A DNA stretch of 64,000 nt from Sphingomonas sanxanigenens DSM 19645 = NX02 (GTDB lineage Bacteria; Pseudomonadota; Alphaproteobacteria; Sphingomonadales; Sphingomonadaceae): the NCBI RefSeq assembly GCF_000512205.2, contig NZ_CP006644.1, forward strand, positions 5,539,501-5,603,500, in the 5' to 3' direction. The translations under genes and the position numbers were made by a program. Shown in pieces: positions 18,601-27,507 of the stretch. Below the pieces are notes generated by a model, which was not told where the DNA came from, made no database searches, and was given only the letters and a program-made list of their open reading frames with translations. How positions within the stretch are numbered: the stretch's first letter is position 1; each line of letters begins with the position of its first letter.

Positions 18601-18990
18601 ATGGCACGCGAACCCCAGCGCATCAAGCGCCGCGAGCGGAAGAACATCACCTCGGGCGTCGCGCATGTGAACGCCAGCTTCAACAACACCATGATCACCA
18701 TCACCGACGCGCAGGGCAATGCGATCAGCTGGTCGTCCGCCGGCATGATGGGCTTCAAGGGCAGCCGCAAGTCGACCCCGTACGCCGCGCAGGTCGCGGC
18801 CGAGGATGCCGGCAAGAAGGCCGCCGAACATGGTGTTCGTACGCTCGAAGTCGAGGTCAAGGGCCCGGGTTCGGGCCGTGAATCGGCCCTGCGCGCGCTG
18901 CAGGCCGTCGGCTTCCAGATCACTTCGATCCGCGACGTGACCCCGATTCCGCACAATGGCGTGCGGCCGTCGAAGCGCCGCCGCGTCTGA
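18601..18990 (+). CDS. rpsK: 30S ribosomal protein S11
   Basis: A 129-residue S11 of normal length. Conserved stretches include [29 protein letters not shown] and the C-terminal [18 protein letters not shown]. Located 72 bp downstream of rpsM in the standard order. Confidence 0.98.
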   Translation: MAREPQRIKRRERKNITSGVAHVNASFNNTMITITDAQGNAISWSSAGMMGFKGSRKSTPYAAQVAAEDAGKKAAEHGVRTLEVEVKGPGSGRESALRALQAVGFQITSIRDVTPIPHNGVRPSKRRRV

Positions 18991-19002
18991 TCTGAACCTT
19001 GA

Positions 19003-19026
19003 GGGGGCCATGTATGGCCCCCATTT
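19003..19026 (+). terminator. Hairpin between rpsK and rpoA (possible attenuator)
   Basis: A perfect 8-bp GC-rich stem (19003-19010 with 19015-19022, loop TGTA) is followed by ATTT. The short T run makes it at best a partial terminator; it could tune rpoA relative to the ribosomal proteins or protect mRNA. Confidence 0.4.
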
Positions 19027-19079
19027 CCCGTATCCGGCCGGTGTCCGCCCAACCCCGGCCCAACCCCAAGGGGAAGCCA

Positions 19080-20144
19080 ATGTCCGTGAACGCCAAGAAT
19101 TGGCAGGAACTGAAGAAGCCGAACAGCCTGGAGAAGAAGGCCGGTGGGGGCGATCCCCGTCGCAAGGCCACCTTCATCGCCGAGCCGCTCGAGCGTGGCT
19201 TCGGTCTGACGCTCGGCAACGCGCTGCGTCGCGTGCTGCTGTCGTCGCTGCAGGGGGCCGCCGTGACCTCGATCAAGATCGAGAACGTGTTGCACGAGTT
19301 CTCGTCGCTGGCCGGCGTGCGCGAGGACGTGACGGACATCGTCCTGAACGTCAAGCAGATTGCGCTCAAGATGCAGGGCGAGGGGCCGAAACGGCTGCAG
19401 CTTTCGGCGACCGGCCCGGCCGAGGTGACCGCGGGCATGATCGCGGTTTCGGGCGACATCGAGGTGATGAACCCCGAGCTCGTCGTCTGCCATCTCGACG
19501 AGGGCGCGACGCTCAACATGGAACTGACCGCCGACATCGGTAAGGGCTATGTTCCCGCCGCTTCCAACCGCCCGGCCGATGCGCCGATCGGTCTGGTGCC
19601 GGTGGACGCGCTCTACTCGCCGGTGCGCCAGGTGGCCTATAAGGTGGAAAACACCCGCGTCGGCCAGGAACTGGACTATGACAAGCTGACGCTGACCGTC
19701 GAGACCGATGGCACGGTCACGCCGGAAGACGCGGTCGCCTATGCCGCGCGCATCCTGCAGGACCAGCTCCAGCTGTTCGTCCACTTCGACGACGCGATCG
19801 CGCCCGTCTCGCAGCCGGTCGGCGTCGCCGCCCAGGCGTCGGGCGAGACCGAAGGCGACAGCAACCAGCTCAACCGCTACCTGCTCAAGAAGGTGGACGA
19901 GCTCGAACTGTCGGTGCGCAGCGCGAACTGCCTCAAGAACGACAACATCATCTATATCGGCGATCTGGTTCAGAAGACCGAGGCGGAGATGCTGCGGACC
20001 CCGAATTTCGGCCGCAAGTCGCTCAACGAGATCAAGGAAGTCCTCTCCAGCATGGGCCTGCGCCTCGGCATGGAGATCCCCGGCTGGCCGCCCGAGAACA
20101 TCGAGGAAATGGCCAAGAAGCTGGAACAGGACATCATGGCCTGA
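19080..20144 (+). CDS. rpoA: DNA-directed RNA polymerase alpha subunit
   Basis: A 354-residue alpha subunit. The N-terminal domain has the dimer and assembly region ([28 protein letters not shown]). The C-terminal domain has [19 protein letters not shown] and the helix-hairpin region [22 protein letters not shown], which binds UP elements and activators. Start ATG 19080 with AAGGGGAAG just before it; the in-frame start at 18999 would translate through the hairpin. Confidence 0.98.
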   Translation: MSVNAKNWQELKKPNSLEKKAGGGDPRRKATFIAEPLERGFGLTLGNALRRVLLSSLQGAAVTSIKIENVLHEFSSLAGVREDVTDIVLNVKQIALKMQGEGPKRLQLSATGPAEVTAGMIAVSGDIEVMNPELVVCHLDEGATLNMELTADIGKGYVPAASNRPADAPIGLVPVDALYSPVRQVAYKVENTRVGQELDYDKLTLTVETDGTVTPEDAVAYAARILQDQLQLFVHFDDAIAPVSQPVGVAAQASGETEGDSNQLNRYLLKKVDELELSVRSANCLKNDNIIYIGDLVQKTEAEMLRTPNFGRKSLNEIKEVLSSMGLRLGMEIPGWPPENIEEMAKKLEQDIMA

Positions 20145-20268
20145 TCGGACGGGGCCGGGGGCCTCGCGCGTCCGGTCCGGTTCAAAAGGGGTTTGGGCGG
20201 CACCCCATATTGCCGCCTGGCCGGGCGTACCTGATACGGCTCCCGGACGAACGTGAAGGAAGAAGACC

Positions 20269-20691
20269 ATGCGTCATCGCGTTGGCGGCCGTAAGCTGCA
20301 GCGTACCTCGTCCCATCGCGCGGCCCTGTTCCGCAACATGGCGGCGGCGCTCATCAAGCATGAGCAGATCACCACCACCGTGGCGAAGGCGAAGGAACTC
20401 CGTCCCTACGTCGAGAAGCTCGTCACCCTCGCCAAGAAGGGTGGCCTCGCCAACCGTCGCCTGGCCCATGCGCGCCTCCTCGACGACGCCCAGCTCGTGA
20501 AGCTGTTCGACGTCCTGGCGACCCGCTATGCGGACCGCGCCGGTGGCTATACCCGCGTCATCAAGGCCGGCATCCGCGCGTCGGACGCCTCGCCGATGGC
20601 GATCATCGAATTCGTCGACCGCGACGTGAGCGCCAAGGGCCAGGATTCGGGCCCGGTGCAGGGCGACGAGGAGCTGGACGAGGCGGCCTGA
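20269..20691 (+). CDS. rplQ: 50S ribosomal protein L17
   Basis: A 140-residue L17 ([20 protein letters not shown], then [24 protein letters not shown]). The acidic C-terminal tail ([10 protein letters not shown]) is slightly longer than in E. coli, common in alphaproteobacteria. Last gene of the operon; a strong terminator follows. Confidence 0.98.
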   Translation: MRHRVGGRKLQRTSSHRAALFRNMAAALIKHEQITTTVAKAKELRPYVEKLVTLAKKGGLANRRLAHARLLDDAQLVKLFDVLATRYADRAGGYTRVIKAGIRASDASPMAIIEFVDRDVSAKGQDSGPVQGDEELDEAA

Positions 20692-20717
20692 TCCGCACCG
20701 TCGGCTTTACGAACAGG

Positions 20718-20750
20718 AAAAGGGGCGTCGCGAAAGCGGCGCCCCTTTTT
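20718..20750 (+). terminator. Rho-independent terminator of the rpsM-rplQ operon
   Basis: A 14-bp stem (20718-20731 with 20736-20749, one T-G pair) closes a GAAA tetraloop and is flanked by A and T runs. It is placed between convergent genes and could work in both directions. Confidence 0.9.
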
Positions 20751-20779
20751 CGTTGCGGCGCGCGGTAAGACGCCGGTCG

Positions 20780-21880
20780 TCATTCCCCAAATCGGACCAC
20801 CACATTCGGCCCCGGTCGTTCCCCGTTCCGCACCGCCGAAACCCCCTCAAAACCCTCCCAACGCACCGTCCCCAACCGGCCGAGATCCCGATAGCGCCCC
20901 TCCAGCCGGAACCGGTCGATCACGAACGGCAGCCCCTCGCCGCCCAACGGCTCCGCCCGATCGGCGACATGAAAATGCAGGTGCGGTCCGGTCGAATCCC
21001 CGGTGAACCCCAACCTGCCGATGACGGCACCGCGCCGCACCCGATCGCCGGCGCGGACGCGCAGGCTGCCCGGCTGCAGATGCTCGTAGATTGCATAGCG
21101 GCCCGGCCCGATCTCCAGCGCGACATAATTGCCCGCGGCATCCTCCAGCGGATGTGCCGGGTTGGCCGAGATCGTCGCGTTCTCCGGCACATCGCCGCGA
21201 ATGGCGGCGACGACGCCCTCGGCAACCGCCAGCACCGGCGCGCCATAGCCAAGCGCGGCGTCGGTGCGATCGGCATCGCCCCGTGCGATCCGGCCCTCGG
21301 CGTCGACGCGCACCCAGTCGATCGCGAAGCGGCCGGGAATGCGGGCGCGGCCGTCGACGGCATAGACGACGCGGCGATGTCCGCGGGGCCAGTCGGGATG
21401 ATGGATCGCCACCCACGGGCCGCCGGCAAGGGGTGGGCCGACGGTGATCGGCGCGGCGGGACCGACGAGGATGTCGGGCGGGGTGATGATCCCCGGCGCG
21501 CCATCCTGCACGATGCGGTGGCGCAGCCGCCTGGGCGCCGCGCCCTTCGGCCGGTCGATCTCGATATAGACGATCGCGCGCCCGCCCGGCGGGATCGCAC
21601 CCGCGCCGCCGACGATCTGCGTGCGGGCGGCGAGCGCCGCATCGGCGAAATGCGCGAGCCGCGCGCCGCTGGCGGGGTCGACCACGGTGATGCTCCGCAG
21701 CGTCGCCGGCCGATCGCCGAACGGGGTGAGGTGGAGCTCGTAGACGAGCTGGTCGCGTCCTTCGACCGTCACCGGCGCCGGCGGCCGGGGGACCGCCACG
21801 TCCAGCGACTGGCGAAGGCCCGCGCCCGCAGGGGTGGCGAGCATCACGGAGGCCAGCAGCAGGAGGGGGCGGATGGCCAA
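20780..21880 (-). CDS. Exported M23-family (LytM-type) peptidase
   Basis: A 366-residue protein with signal peptide (RPLLLLASVMLATPAGAGL), an N-terminal beta-rich domain (~residues 25-170), then a LytM domain: YGAPVLAVAEGVV, YAIYEHLQPGSL, VRRGAVIGRLGFTGDSTGPHLHFHV. The HLHFH zinc site is intact. The first zinc-ligand region reads GRFAIDW, with Arg where HxGxD enzymes have His. This may be a subfamily trait or reduced activity. Family role: cutting peptidoglycan cross-links or activating amidases. Last gene of a minus-strand operon with the two-component system upstream, 12 bp from the kinase stop. Confidence 0.85.
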   Translation of the reverse strand: MAIRPLLLLASVMLATPAGAGLRQSLDVAVPRPPAPVTVEGRDQLVYELHLTPFGDRPATLRSITVVDPASGARLAHFADAALAARTQIVGGAGAIPPGGRAIVYIEIDRPKGAAPRRLRHRIVQDGAPGIITPPDILVGPAAPITVGPPLAGGPWVAIHHPDWPRGHRRVVYAVDGRARIPGRFAIDWVRVDAEGRIARGDADRTDAALGYGAPVLAVAEGVVAAIRGDVPENATISANPAHPLEDAAGNYVALEIGPGRYAIYEHLQPGSLRVRAGDRVRRGAVIGRLGFTGDSTGPHLHFHVADRAEPLGGEGLPFVIDRFRLEGRYRDLGRLGTVRWEGFEGVSAVRNGERPGPNVVVRFGE

Positions 21881-21892
21881 CTTCGTCTCCCG

Positions 21893-23509
21893 TTACGCCT
21901 GCGGCACGAGGATCTCGAACGCCGCCCCCGCCTCGGCGTCGACCAGCAATATTTCCCCGCGCGCCGCCTGGATCAGCGAGCGCGCGATCGGCAGGCCGAG
22001 GCCGGTGCCGCCACCGGCGCGGCGGCTGGTGAAGAAGGGTTCGAAGATGCGGTCGCGGTCGCCGGGCGGGATACCGGGACCATTGTCCGACACCGCGATG
22101 CGCAGCCGGCGGGGCAGCGTCGTCGCCGCGATCCGCGCCTCGCTCGCGCCCGCCTGCCGGCTGTTCTCGACCAGGCTGACCAGAACCGCGGAAATCGCGC
22201 CTTCGGGAATCGCGGCGAGCGGCAGGTGGGCGTCCACCGCGAGATGTACCGCGAAGGTCGCGCTCGTACAGGCATCGGCGATGCGGTGGAGGACGGGGCC
22301 GAGCGCGACCGCCTCGTCCTGTCCCGGCCGCGCCATGTCGGCGCGGGCGAGGTCGAGCAGCCGGGTGACCAGCAGCGACAGCCGCTGCGCGTCTGCGGAG
22401 GCGTTGGCGAGGAAGCGCTGGCGATCGGCGTCGCTCATCGTGTCCTGATGGTCCTGCAGCAGCTCGATGGCGCCGGCGATGCCGGCCAGCGGGGTCTTGA
22501 ATTCGTGGCTGACGGCGTGGGCGAAGTCGCGCAGATAGCGCGAGCGGCGCTCGATCGCCGCCGCCATCTCGGCGAAATCGGCATAGAGCGCGCGGATCTC
22601 GATTGCGGCGGTGGCGGGCGGATCGGGGACGGTGCCGCCGCCATGCGCCACCTCGCGGGTCGCCTGCCCCAGCACCTCGATCGGCCGGGCGATCGCGCGG
22701 CTGAGCAGGCCGGCGAGGCCGAGCAGCACGAGGAAGATCAAAACGATGCCGAGCAGGATCTTGCCGCGATCCTGATAGATGCCGACGAACAGCCCGCGCG
22801 GGCTGCGCGACAGCAGCAGCACGCCGACCACCTTGCCGTCGACGATCACCGGCCGGGCATGGTGGACGCGGATGCCCGCCGCCCGGCTGAGCAACTCGCC
22901 CATATAGCGCGGCTGATAACCGGCATTGGCGCGCAGCAGCGTCAAGGTGCGACCGGCGCGCGCGGCCTGGACCTCCGGCAGGTCGCCCAGCCGGATGCCG
23001 CGATCGGGGCCGCCCGCCGCGACCACGCCGGCGCGGTCGAGCAGGCGGATCGAGGCGAGCGTCGTGCGGCTGGTGGCACGCAGCGATGCCGCGACATCCG
23101 CCGCGGCTGCCGCCGCATCGGGCGCGGGCTCGGCATCGGCGCGGCGGCGCGGGCGTTCGGGGAGGACGCGGCTCGATCTCAGGTCGATCGTCAGCGGCTC
23201 GGGGCGGTAATAATCGGTCTGCAGCCCGCGCCGGTCGTAGGAGAGGCTGGCGGCGACCGGCACGGCGGGCGGGCTGGCCGGTTCCGTGCTCGCGCCCGGC
23301 CAGCGGCTGGCGGTGAAGGCGCCGATCGCCGCGCCCTGCGCGATCAGCTCCGCCTCGGTCTGCCGGACGAGCGTGTTTTCGTAGACGCGCAGGAACACCG
23401 CGCCGACCCCGGGCAGCGCCGCGGCGAAGAGCAGCACCGACAGCAGGATCAGCCGCAACCGGATCGGCGGCCAGCGCTTCTTTGCCCAGCCCTTGGCGGC
23501 GCGGATCAC
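21893..23509 (-). CDS. Sensor histidine kinase (HAMP, HisKA, HATPase)
   Basis: A 538-residue membrane kinase. TM1 is near residues 20-42 (LILLSVLLFAAALPGVG) and TM2 near 265-285 (LLGIVLIFLVLLGLAGLL), enclosing a periplasmic sensor domain of about 220 residues. HAMP follows TM2. The phospho-acceptor is the histidine in HAVSHEFKTPLAG. The ATP site shows NSRQAG (N box), DNGPGIPP and GGGTGLGLPIARS. Overlaps the response regulator by four bases. The layout resembles CreC-type kinases, especially with a polytopic membrane protein gene in the same operon; the signal is unknown. Confidence 0.93.
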   Translation of the reverse strand: MIRAAKGWAKKRWPPIRLRLILLSVLLFAAALPGVGAVFLRVYENTLVRQTEAELIAQGAAIGAFTASRWPGASTEPASPPAVPVAASLSYDRRGLQTDYYRPEPLTIDLRSSRVLPERPRRRADAEPAPDAAAAAADVAASLRATSRTTLASIRLLDRAGVVAAGGPDRGIRLGDLPEVQAARAGRTLTLLRANAGYQPRYMGELLSRAAGIRVHHARPVIVDGKVVGVLLLSRSPRGLFVGIYQDRGKILLGIVLIFLVLLGLAGLLSRAIARPIEVLGQATREVAHGGGTVPDPPATAAIEIRALYADFAEMAAAIERRSRYLRDFAHAVSHEFKTPLAGIAGAIELLQDHQDTMSDADRQRFLANASADAQRLSLLVTRLLDLARADMARPGQDEAVALGPVLHRIADACTSATFAVHLAVDAHLPLAAIPEGAISAVLVSLVENSRQAGASEARIAATTLPRRLRIAVSDNGPGIPPGDRDRIFEPFFTSRRAGGGTGLGLPIARSLIQAARGEILLVDAEAGAAFEILVPQA

Positions 23510-24213
23510 GGCGCCTCGCCGACGCAGGCCCCCAGCCGGTAGCCGATGCCCGCGCGCGTTTCGATCAGGTCATGCCCGCCGGCGCGCGCGAATTTGGCGC
23601 GCAGGTTGCGGACATGGCTGTCGATCGTGCGGTCGGTGATCGCGAAGCCGGGGCCGTGCAGCCGATCGATGATCGCATCGCGGCTGAAGACCTTGGCGGG
23701 CATCGTCGCCAAGGTGCGCAGCAGTGCGAATTCGGTGACCGTCAGCGGCACCTCGCCGCCCGCCCAGTCGGCCCGCCAGCCCTCGACGTCGAGCAGCAGC
23801 AGGCCATGGCGGATCGGCTGGGCGCCATCCTCCATCACCGGCGGCCGCGCGGCGGTGCGGCGCAGGATCGCCATCACCCGCGCCACCACCTCGCGCGGGC
23901 TGAACGGCTTCACGACATAATCGTCTGCGCCCAGTTCGATGCCCAGCACGCGGTCGATCTCGTCGTCGCGGGAAGAGAGGAACAGGATCGGGATTTCGCC
24001 GCTCGCCCGCAGCCGGCGGCAGACCTCGAGCCCGTCCATCCGCGGCATGTTGATGTCGAGCACGACGAGGTCGGGCGCGTGCGCCGCCACCTGCGCCAAT
24101 GTCGCCTCGCCATCCTCCGCCTCGCAGGTGTCGAGCCCCGCCTTGGCGAGCGCGAAGGCGAGGAGCTGGCGGATGTGGGGATCGTCGTCGGCGATCAGGA
24201 TGGTGCGCGGCAT
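23506..24213 (-). CDS. OmpR-family response regulator
   Basis: A 235-residue regulator: receiver with acidic pair IADDDPHIRQL, phospho-aspartate in LVVLDINMPRMDG, and Lys in YVVKPFSPRE; then a winged-helix DNA-binding domain (LTVTEFALLRTLA ... RTIDSHVRNLRAKF). ATG 24213 is chosen; the frame is open much further but only as a shadow of the DUF4173 gene. Cognate kinase follows with a 4-base overlap. Confidence 0.95.
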   Translation of the reverse strand: MPRTILIADDDPHIRQLLAFALAKAGLDTCEAEDGEATLAQVAAHAPDLVVLDINMPRMDGLEVCRRLRASGEIPILFLSSRDDEIDRVLGIELGADDYVVKPFSPREVVARVMAILRRTAARPPVMEDGAQPIRHGLLLLDVEGWRADWAGGEVPLTVTEFALLRTLATMPAKVFSRDAIIDRLHGPGFAITDRTIDSHVRNLRAKFARAGGHDLIETRAGIGYRLGACVGEAP

Positions 24214-24224
24214 GGGGCACTGAA

Positions 24225-25892
24225 TCATTGCCGCGGCCCCTGCGTCAACGGGCGATCGGCGGGCGGCGCGGCTTCGCGCAGGTCCGCTGCGCCGGGTCGA
24301 GCGGCGGCTGTGGCAGCAGGGGCCGGCGTGACGCCGGGTTGCGGCGGCGGCACCGGTTGCGCGGGCTGGGGCGGCAGGTTGGGGTTCCGCGCGGGTGCAG
24401 GCGCGACGCGCGATTCGTCCAGCCAGTCGACGCACGCGGCGCGTGGGGCGACCGGTGCCGGATCGGGGCCGAGCATGGCCCTGGCGCGGGCCAGGCGGCG
24501 GGCGTTGCGCCATGTCCAGGTCCGCCAATCGCGCTGGTTGCGTTCGAGGTTGGCCAGGCTGATCACGCGCTGGCCGGCGACCTCGGCGCGGAAGCCGGCG
24601 CGCCCGGCGCGCTGCTCGAGCCGGATCAACGGCACCACCGCGGCGTCGTCGAGGCGGGCGAGGTAGCAGATGTCCACCGAAGGGCCGTTGCCGCCGGCCT
24701 CGCGCGCGTGGCTGACATTCCAGTGCGCGGCGACCGCGCTGAGATCGACGAAGCACGCGCCCGTCAGCAGAAGGCCGGCCGTGGCGACATTGGCGTTGAC
24801 CAGCCAGCCCACCGATCGGCCGCGCAGGATCGTCCAGCAGATCAGCACCAGCCCGATGCCGACCAGGAGCATCCACAGCAGCGCCGAGATGCGCAGTTCG
24901 GTAAGCGAGAAGGCTTGGACATAGTCGATCGTGCGCAGCATCGAGGAGGCGACGAGCAACAGGTTCTGGATCACCCACAGCACCAGCAGCGCCCGCGCCC
25001 GACCATCGGCGGCGACGGCGCTGCCCGGCCGCAGCATCCATAGCGAGAGCACACCGGCGATGAGGGCGGTGGCGATCAGCGAATAGGCGCCGCGATGGGC
25101 ATAGTCGGCCAAGGTGACCTTGCCCGGCAGCGGTGCCCCGCTCCACAGGAAGGCGATGTCCAGGCCGTTCTGAATGGCGAAGATCGCGTTGAAGGTGGCC
25201 AAAGCGAGCAGCACGGAGGCGAGCGACGCACTGGGCATGTCGAACGCCGGGGCGGTTCCCGGCGCAATGCGCAGGCGGAAGGCCCAGGGGCGCAGCAACG
25301 GCCAGGCGGCGCACAAGGCCATCGCGATGAAGATGAAATGTTGGGGCCCGGGCAGGCGGACGGTGCGCAGCCCGGTTTCGATCACTGGATTGGCGATGGT
25401 GAACAGCGCGAGGAACAGCAGGCCGCCGATAACCGGCAGCGCCAAGGTGGTGACAAGACGGAACGCGCCGGCCCCGCGCCGGCGGCGGCGCAGCCGGATC
25501 AGCGCGATCAGGTCGCGCAGCGGGCGGAAGGGCCCGGCGAGCGCGTGAACGAGCAGGGGCGGGATCCAGCCGAGCGCGTTGGCGGGCCGGTGGCGCACCG
25601 CGAGCACCGCGATCGACAGCGCCAGCCAGCCCAGCGCCCAGGCGAGCGGGCCGGGATCGTCGAACAGCGCGGCGGCATAGACCAGCGCCAGCGCCGCGGC
25701 GGCCAGCACCGGGCGCAGGCGCAGCGTCGGCGCGCGCGCGAGCAGCACCAGCACCGTGCCGGCGGCGGCAAAGGCGCCGAGCGTTGATCCGGGGTTGGTG
25801 TTCATGAAGATCTGATCGGCGAGCAGCGCGATCAGGATGGCAGCGGCCAGCTTCAGGAACAGGCTGTGCCGCGCTGAAAGGCTCGGGAACAT
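24225..25892 (-). CDS. DUF4173-type polytopic membrane protein
   Basis: A 555-residue protein with about ten hydrophobic helices in the first 400 residues, then a soluble C-terminal part ending in a proline/alanine-rich low-complexity tail of about 60 residues. Blocks such as ALFTIANPVIETGL, FNAIFAIQNGLDIAFLW, YAHRGAYSLIATALI and ISALLWMLLVGIGLVLI are typical of the DUF4173/DUF4153 group. ATG 25892 has GGAG six bases upstream; longer frames run into repeat DNA. First gene of the operon with the two-component pair 11 bp downstream. Its role is unknown; I infer that it is the physiological partner or target of the kinase. Confidence 0.82.
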   Translation of the reverse strand: MFPSLSARHSLFLKLAAAILIALLADQIFMNTNPGSTLGAFAAAGTVLVLLARAPTLRLRPVLAAAALALVYAAALFDDPGPLAWALGWLALSIAVLAVRHRPANALGWIPPLLVHALAGPFRPLRDLIALIRLRRRRRGAGAFRLVTTLALPVIGGLLFLALFTIANPVIETGLRTVRLPGPQHFIFIAMALCAAWPLLRPWAFRLRIAPGTAPAFDMPSASLASVLLALATFNAIFAIQNGLDIAFLWSGAPLPGKVTLADYAHRGAYSLIATALIAGVLSLWMLRPGSAVAADGRARALLVLWVIQNLLLVASSMLRTIDYVQAFSLTELRISALLWMLLVGIGLVLICWTILRGRSVGWLVNANVATAGLLLTGACFVDLSAVAAHWNVSHAREAGGNGPSVDICYLARLDDAAVVPLIRLEQRAGRAGFRAEVAGQRVISLANLERNQRDWRTWTWRNARRLARARAMLGPDPAPVAPRAACVDWLDESRVAPAPARNPNLPPQPAQPVPPPQPGVTPAPAATAAARPGAADLREAAPPADRPLTQGPRQ

Positions 25893-26185
25893 GAACGTCT
25901 CCTTCGCCCGCCAGCATCGCGGCAGGGCGTGGACGACGTGTCGTGATGGGGGTGAGACTTTGGTGGGGCGGTTGTGCAGATTTGATGCAAGGTGGTGCTC
26001 AACGCCCTCTCCCGCATTTCGGCGACGATCGACTTCACATATCGTGAAACGATTGAAAGGGGCTGCCGCTGCGCTCCCTCGCCCCTTTGGGGCGTGCGTC
26101 GGTTCTGACGGGTGCGGAAGGCCCCCGGCATTCCGCAGATCATGCCGGGGGCATGATCGACCCGTCATAACCGCCGCACGGGACG

Positions 26186-26301
26186 GGGAGAGGGGCAGTC
26201 GCGCCAAGCGTAGGGGCTTGGAGGGCGCAGCACTCCTGCTCCGCTGGCTTTTCGGAGCTGCTCCGTCAGACCGTTACGCTTGGCGCGACTGCCCCTCTCC
26301 C
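26186..26301. repeat. Long inverted repeat within a ~500-bp non-coding stretch
   Basis: Bases 25893-26393 hold no gene I can support. Inside lies a perfect 27-bp inverted repeat (26186-26212 with 26275-26301); its loop contains a second imperfect stem. Further short stems follow (about 26303-26312 and 26323-26345). The motif GGGGAGAGGG followed by AGTCGCGCC recurs at 31973-31991, so this is a dispersed intergenic repeat. No transposase or target duplication is seen. Confidence 0.75.
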
Positions 26302-26393
26302 TGGTCCGCTGCGCGGACCGGTCCCTCTCCCCGTAGGGGCGAGGGCAAAAAGGGGGCGCGAGTGAGATGTATGAATGGCGGGAAGGGAGGCGG

Positions 26394-26798
26394 TCAGCCT
26401 TCCGCCCGCGCGTCGAACGCCGCTTGCGCGGCCTCGATCTCATCGACATGCGCGCTGGCCCATTGACCGAGCGCGATCACCGGCCCGCACAGTGATCGGC
26501 CGAGTTCAGTGAGCGCATAGTCCACGCGCGGCGGCACGCTGGGCGTCACCGTGCGCAGGACCAGCCCGTCACGCTCCAGCCCGCGCAGCGTGAGGGTGAG
26601 CATGCGCTGCGAGATGCCGTCGATGCGGCGCTTGAGTTCGTTGAACCGGCAGGACTGGCGGGAGAGGAGCATCACCACCAGCACGCTCCATTTGTCGCCG
26701 ATGCGCGCCAGCACGGGCGCGACCACGCGGCAGCCCTGGTGCGTCGGCTCATGATCGAGCATCGCGCTCTGGGTCACATCCATGTGCCCCTGTATCAA
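26394..26798 (-). CDS. HxlR-family winged-helix transcriptional regulator
   Basis: A 134-residue regulator. GCRVVAPVLARIGDKWSVLVVMLL is the HxlR signature with a cysteine near the N-terminus, often redox-active in YodB/HxlR members. The wing follows at RRIDGISQRMLTLTLRGLERDGLV. TTG 26798 has GGAGG at a 7-base distance; ATG 26783 (MDVTQSAML) is the alternative. Divergent from an azoreductase gene, the classic arrangement in which such a repressor controls a quinone/azo-compound reductase. Confidence 0.9.
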   Translation of the reverse strand: MIQGHMDVTQSAMLDHEPTHQGCRVVAPVLARIGDKWSVLVVMLLSRQSCRFNELKRRIDGISQRMLTLTLRGLERDGLVLRTVTPSVPPRVDYALTELGRSLCGPVIALGQWASAHVDEIEAAQAAFDARAEG

Positions 26799-26877
26799 GA
26801 TTGTGCCTCCTTGCGGCTGATTGGGGCAGTCACATATCCCGCCCTGGTTACTGTTCTATACCGGAAGGTCGGCCTCC

Positions 26878-27468
26878 ATGAAACTGCTTCACATCGATTC
26901 CAGCATCCTCGGCGACAACTCGGTCAGCCGCACGCTCAGCGCCGCGATCGTCGGGCGGCTGCGCGGCGAGAATCCTGCGATCGAGATCGTTCATCGCGAC
27001 CTCGCCGCCGCCCCGCTCGGCCATCTGACACTCGCCGGCCTGCCCGCGGACGCTGCCGAACCCGGCACCGAGAGTGCCGCCAGCCGCGACGTGCTCGATG
27101 AATTCCTCGCCGCCGACATCGTCGTGATCGGCGCGCCGATGTACAACTTCACCATCCCCAGCCAGTTGAAGGCGTGGATCGACCGCATCCTCGTCGCCGG
27201 CAAGACCTTCAGCTATTCCGCCGAGGGGCCCAAGGGACTGGCCGGCGGCAAGCGCGTGATCCTCGCGCTCTCGCGCGGCGGTCTCTATGGCGCCGGCACG
27301 CCGGCGCAGGCGATGGAGCATCTGGAGACCTATCTCGGCCATGTCTTCGGCTTCATCGGCATCCAGCCGGAAGTGATCGTCGCCGAAGGCATCGCAATCA
27401 GCCCCGAAGCACGCGAGGCCGCGGTCAACGACGCTCTGGATAACGTCGCTGCGCTCAAGGCGGCGTGA
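26878..27468 (+). CDS. azoR: FMN-dependent NADH-azoreductase
   Basis: A 196-residue flavodoxin-fold enzyme that reduces azo dyes and quinones with NADH. The N-terminus [20 protein letters not shown] binds the FMN phosphate; [20 protein letters not shown] is diagnostic of AzoR, and ALSRGGLYG follows. ATG 26878 with AAGG at 26865-26868 is preferred over the start at 26821. The intergenic segment 26799-26877 should hold the HxlR operator. Confidence 0.93.
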   Translation: MKLLHIDSSILGDNSVSRTLSAAIVGRLRGENPAIEIVHRDLAAAPLGHLTLAGLPADAAEPGTESAASRDVLDEFLAADIVVIGAPMYNFTIPSQLKAWIDRILVAGKTFSYSAEGPKGLAGGKRVILALSRGGLYGAGTPAQAMEHLETYLGHVFGFIGIQPEVIVAEGIAISPEAREAAVNDALDNVAALKAA

Positions 27469-27473
27469 TGCAG

Positions 27474-27504
27474 CGGGGGCCCGCCGAACGCGGGCCCCTG
27501 TTTT
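27474..27504 (+). terminator. Rho-independent terminator of azoR
   Basis: An 11-bp GC-rich stem (27474-27484 with 27490-27500, loop CGAAC, one G-T pair) is followed by TTTT. It sits between convergent genes. Confidence 0.8.
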
Positions 27505-27507
27505 CGC

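Noticed and set aside
20753-23542. A 929-codon plus-strand frame opposite the M23 peptidase and kinase
   Set aside because: Same reason: antisense of coherent genes, no family signature.
25893-26393. CRISPR array or complete insertion sequence in the repeat-rich gap
   Set aside because: Repeats are palindromic and not regularly spaced direct repeats, and there is no transposase frame.
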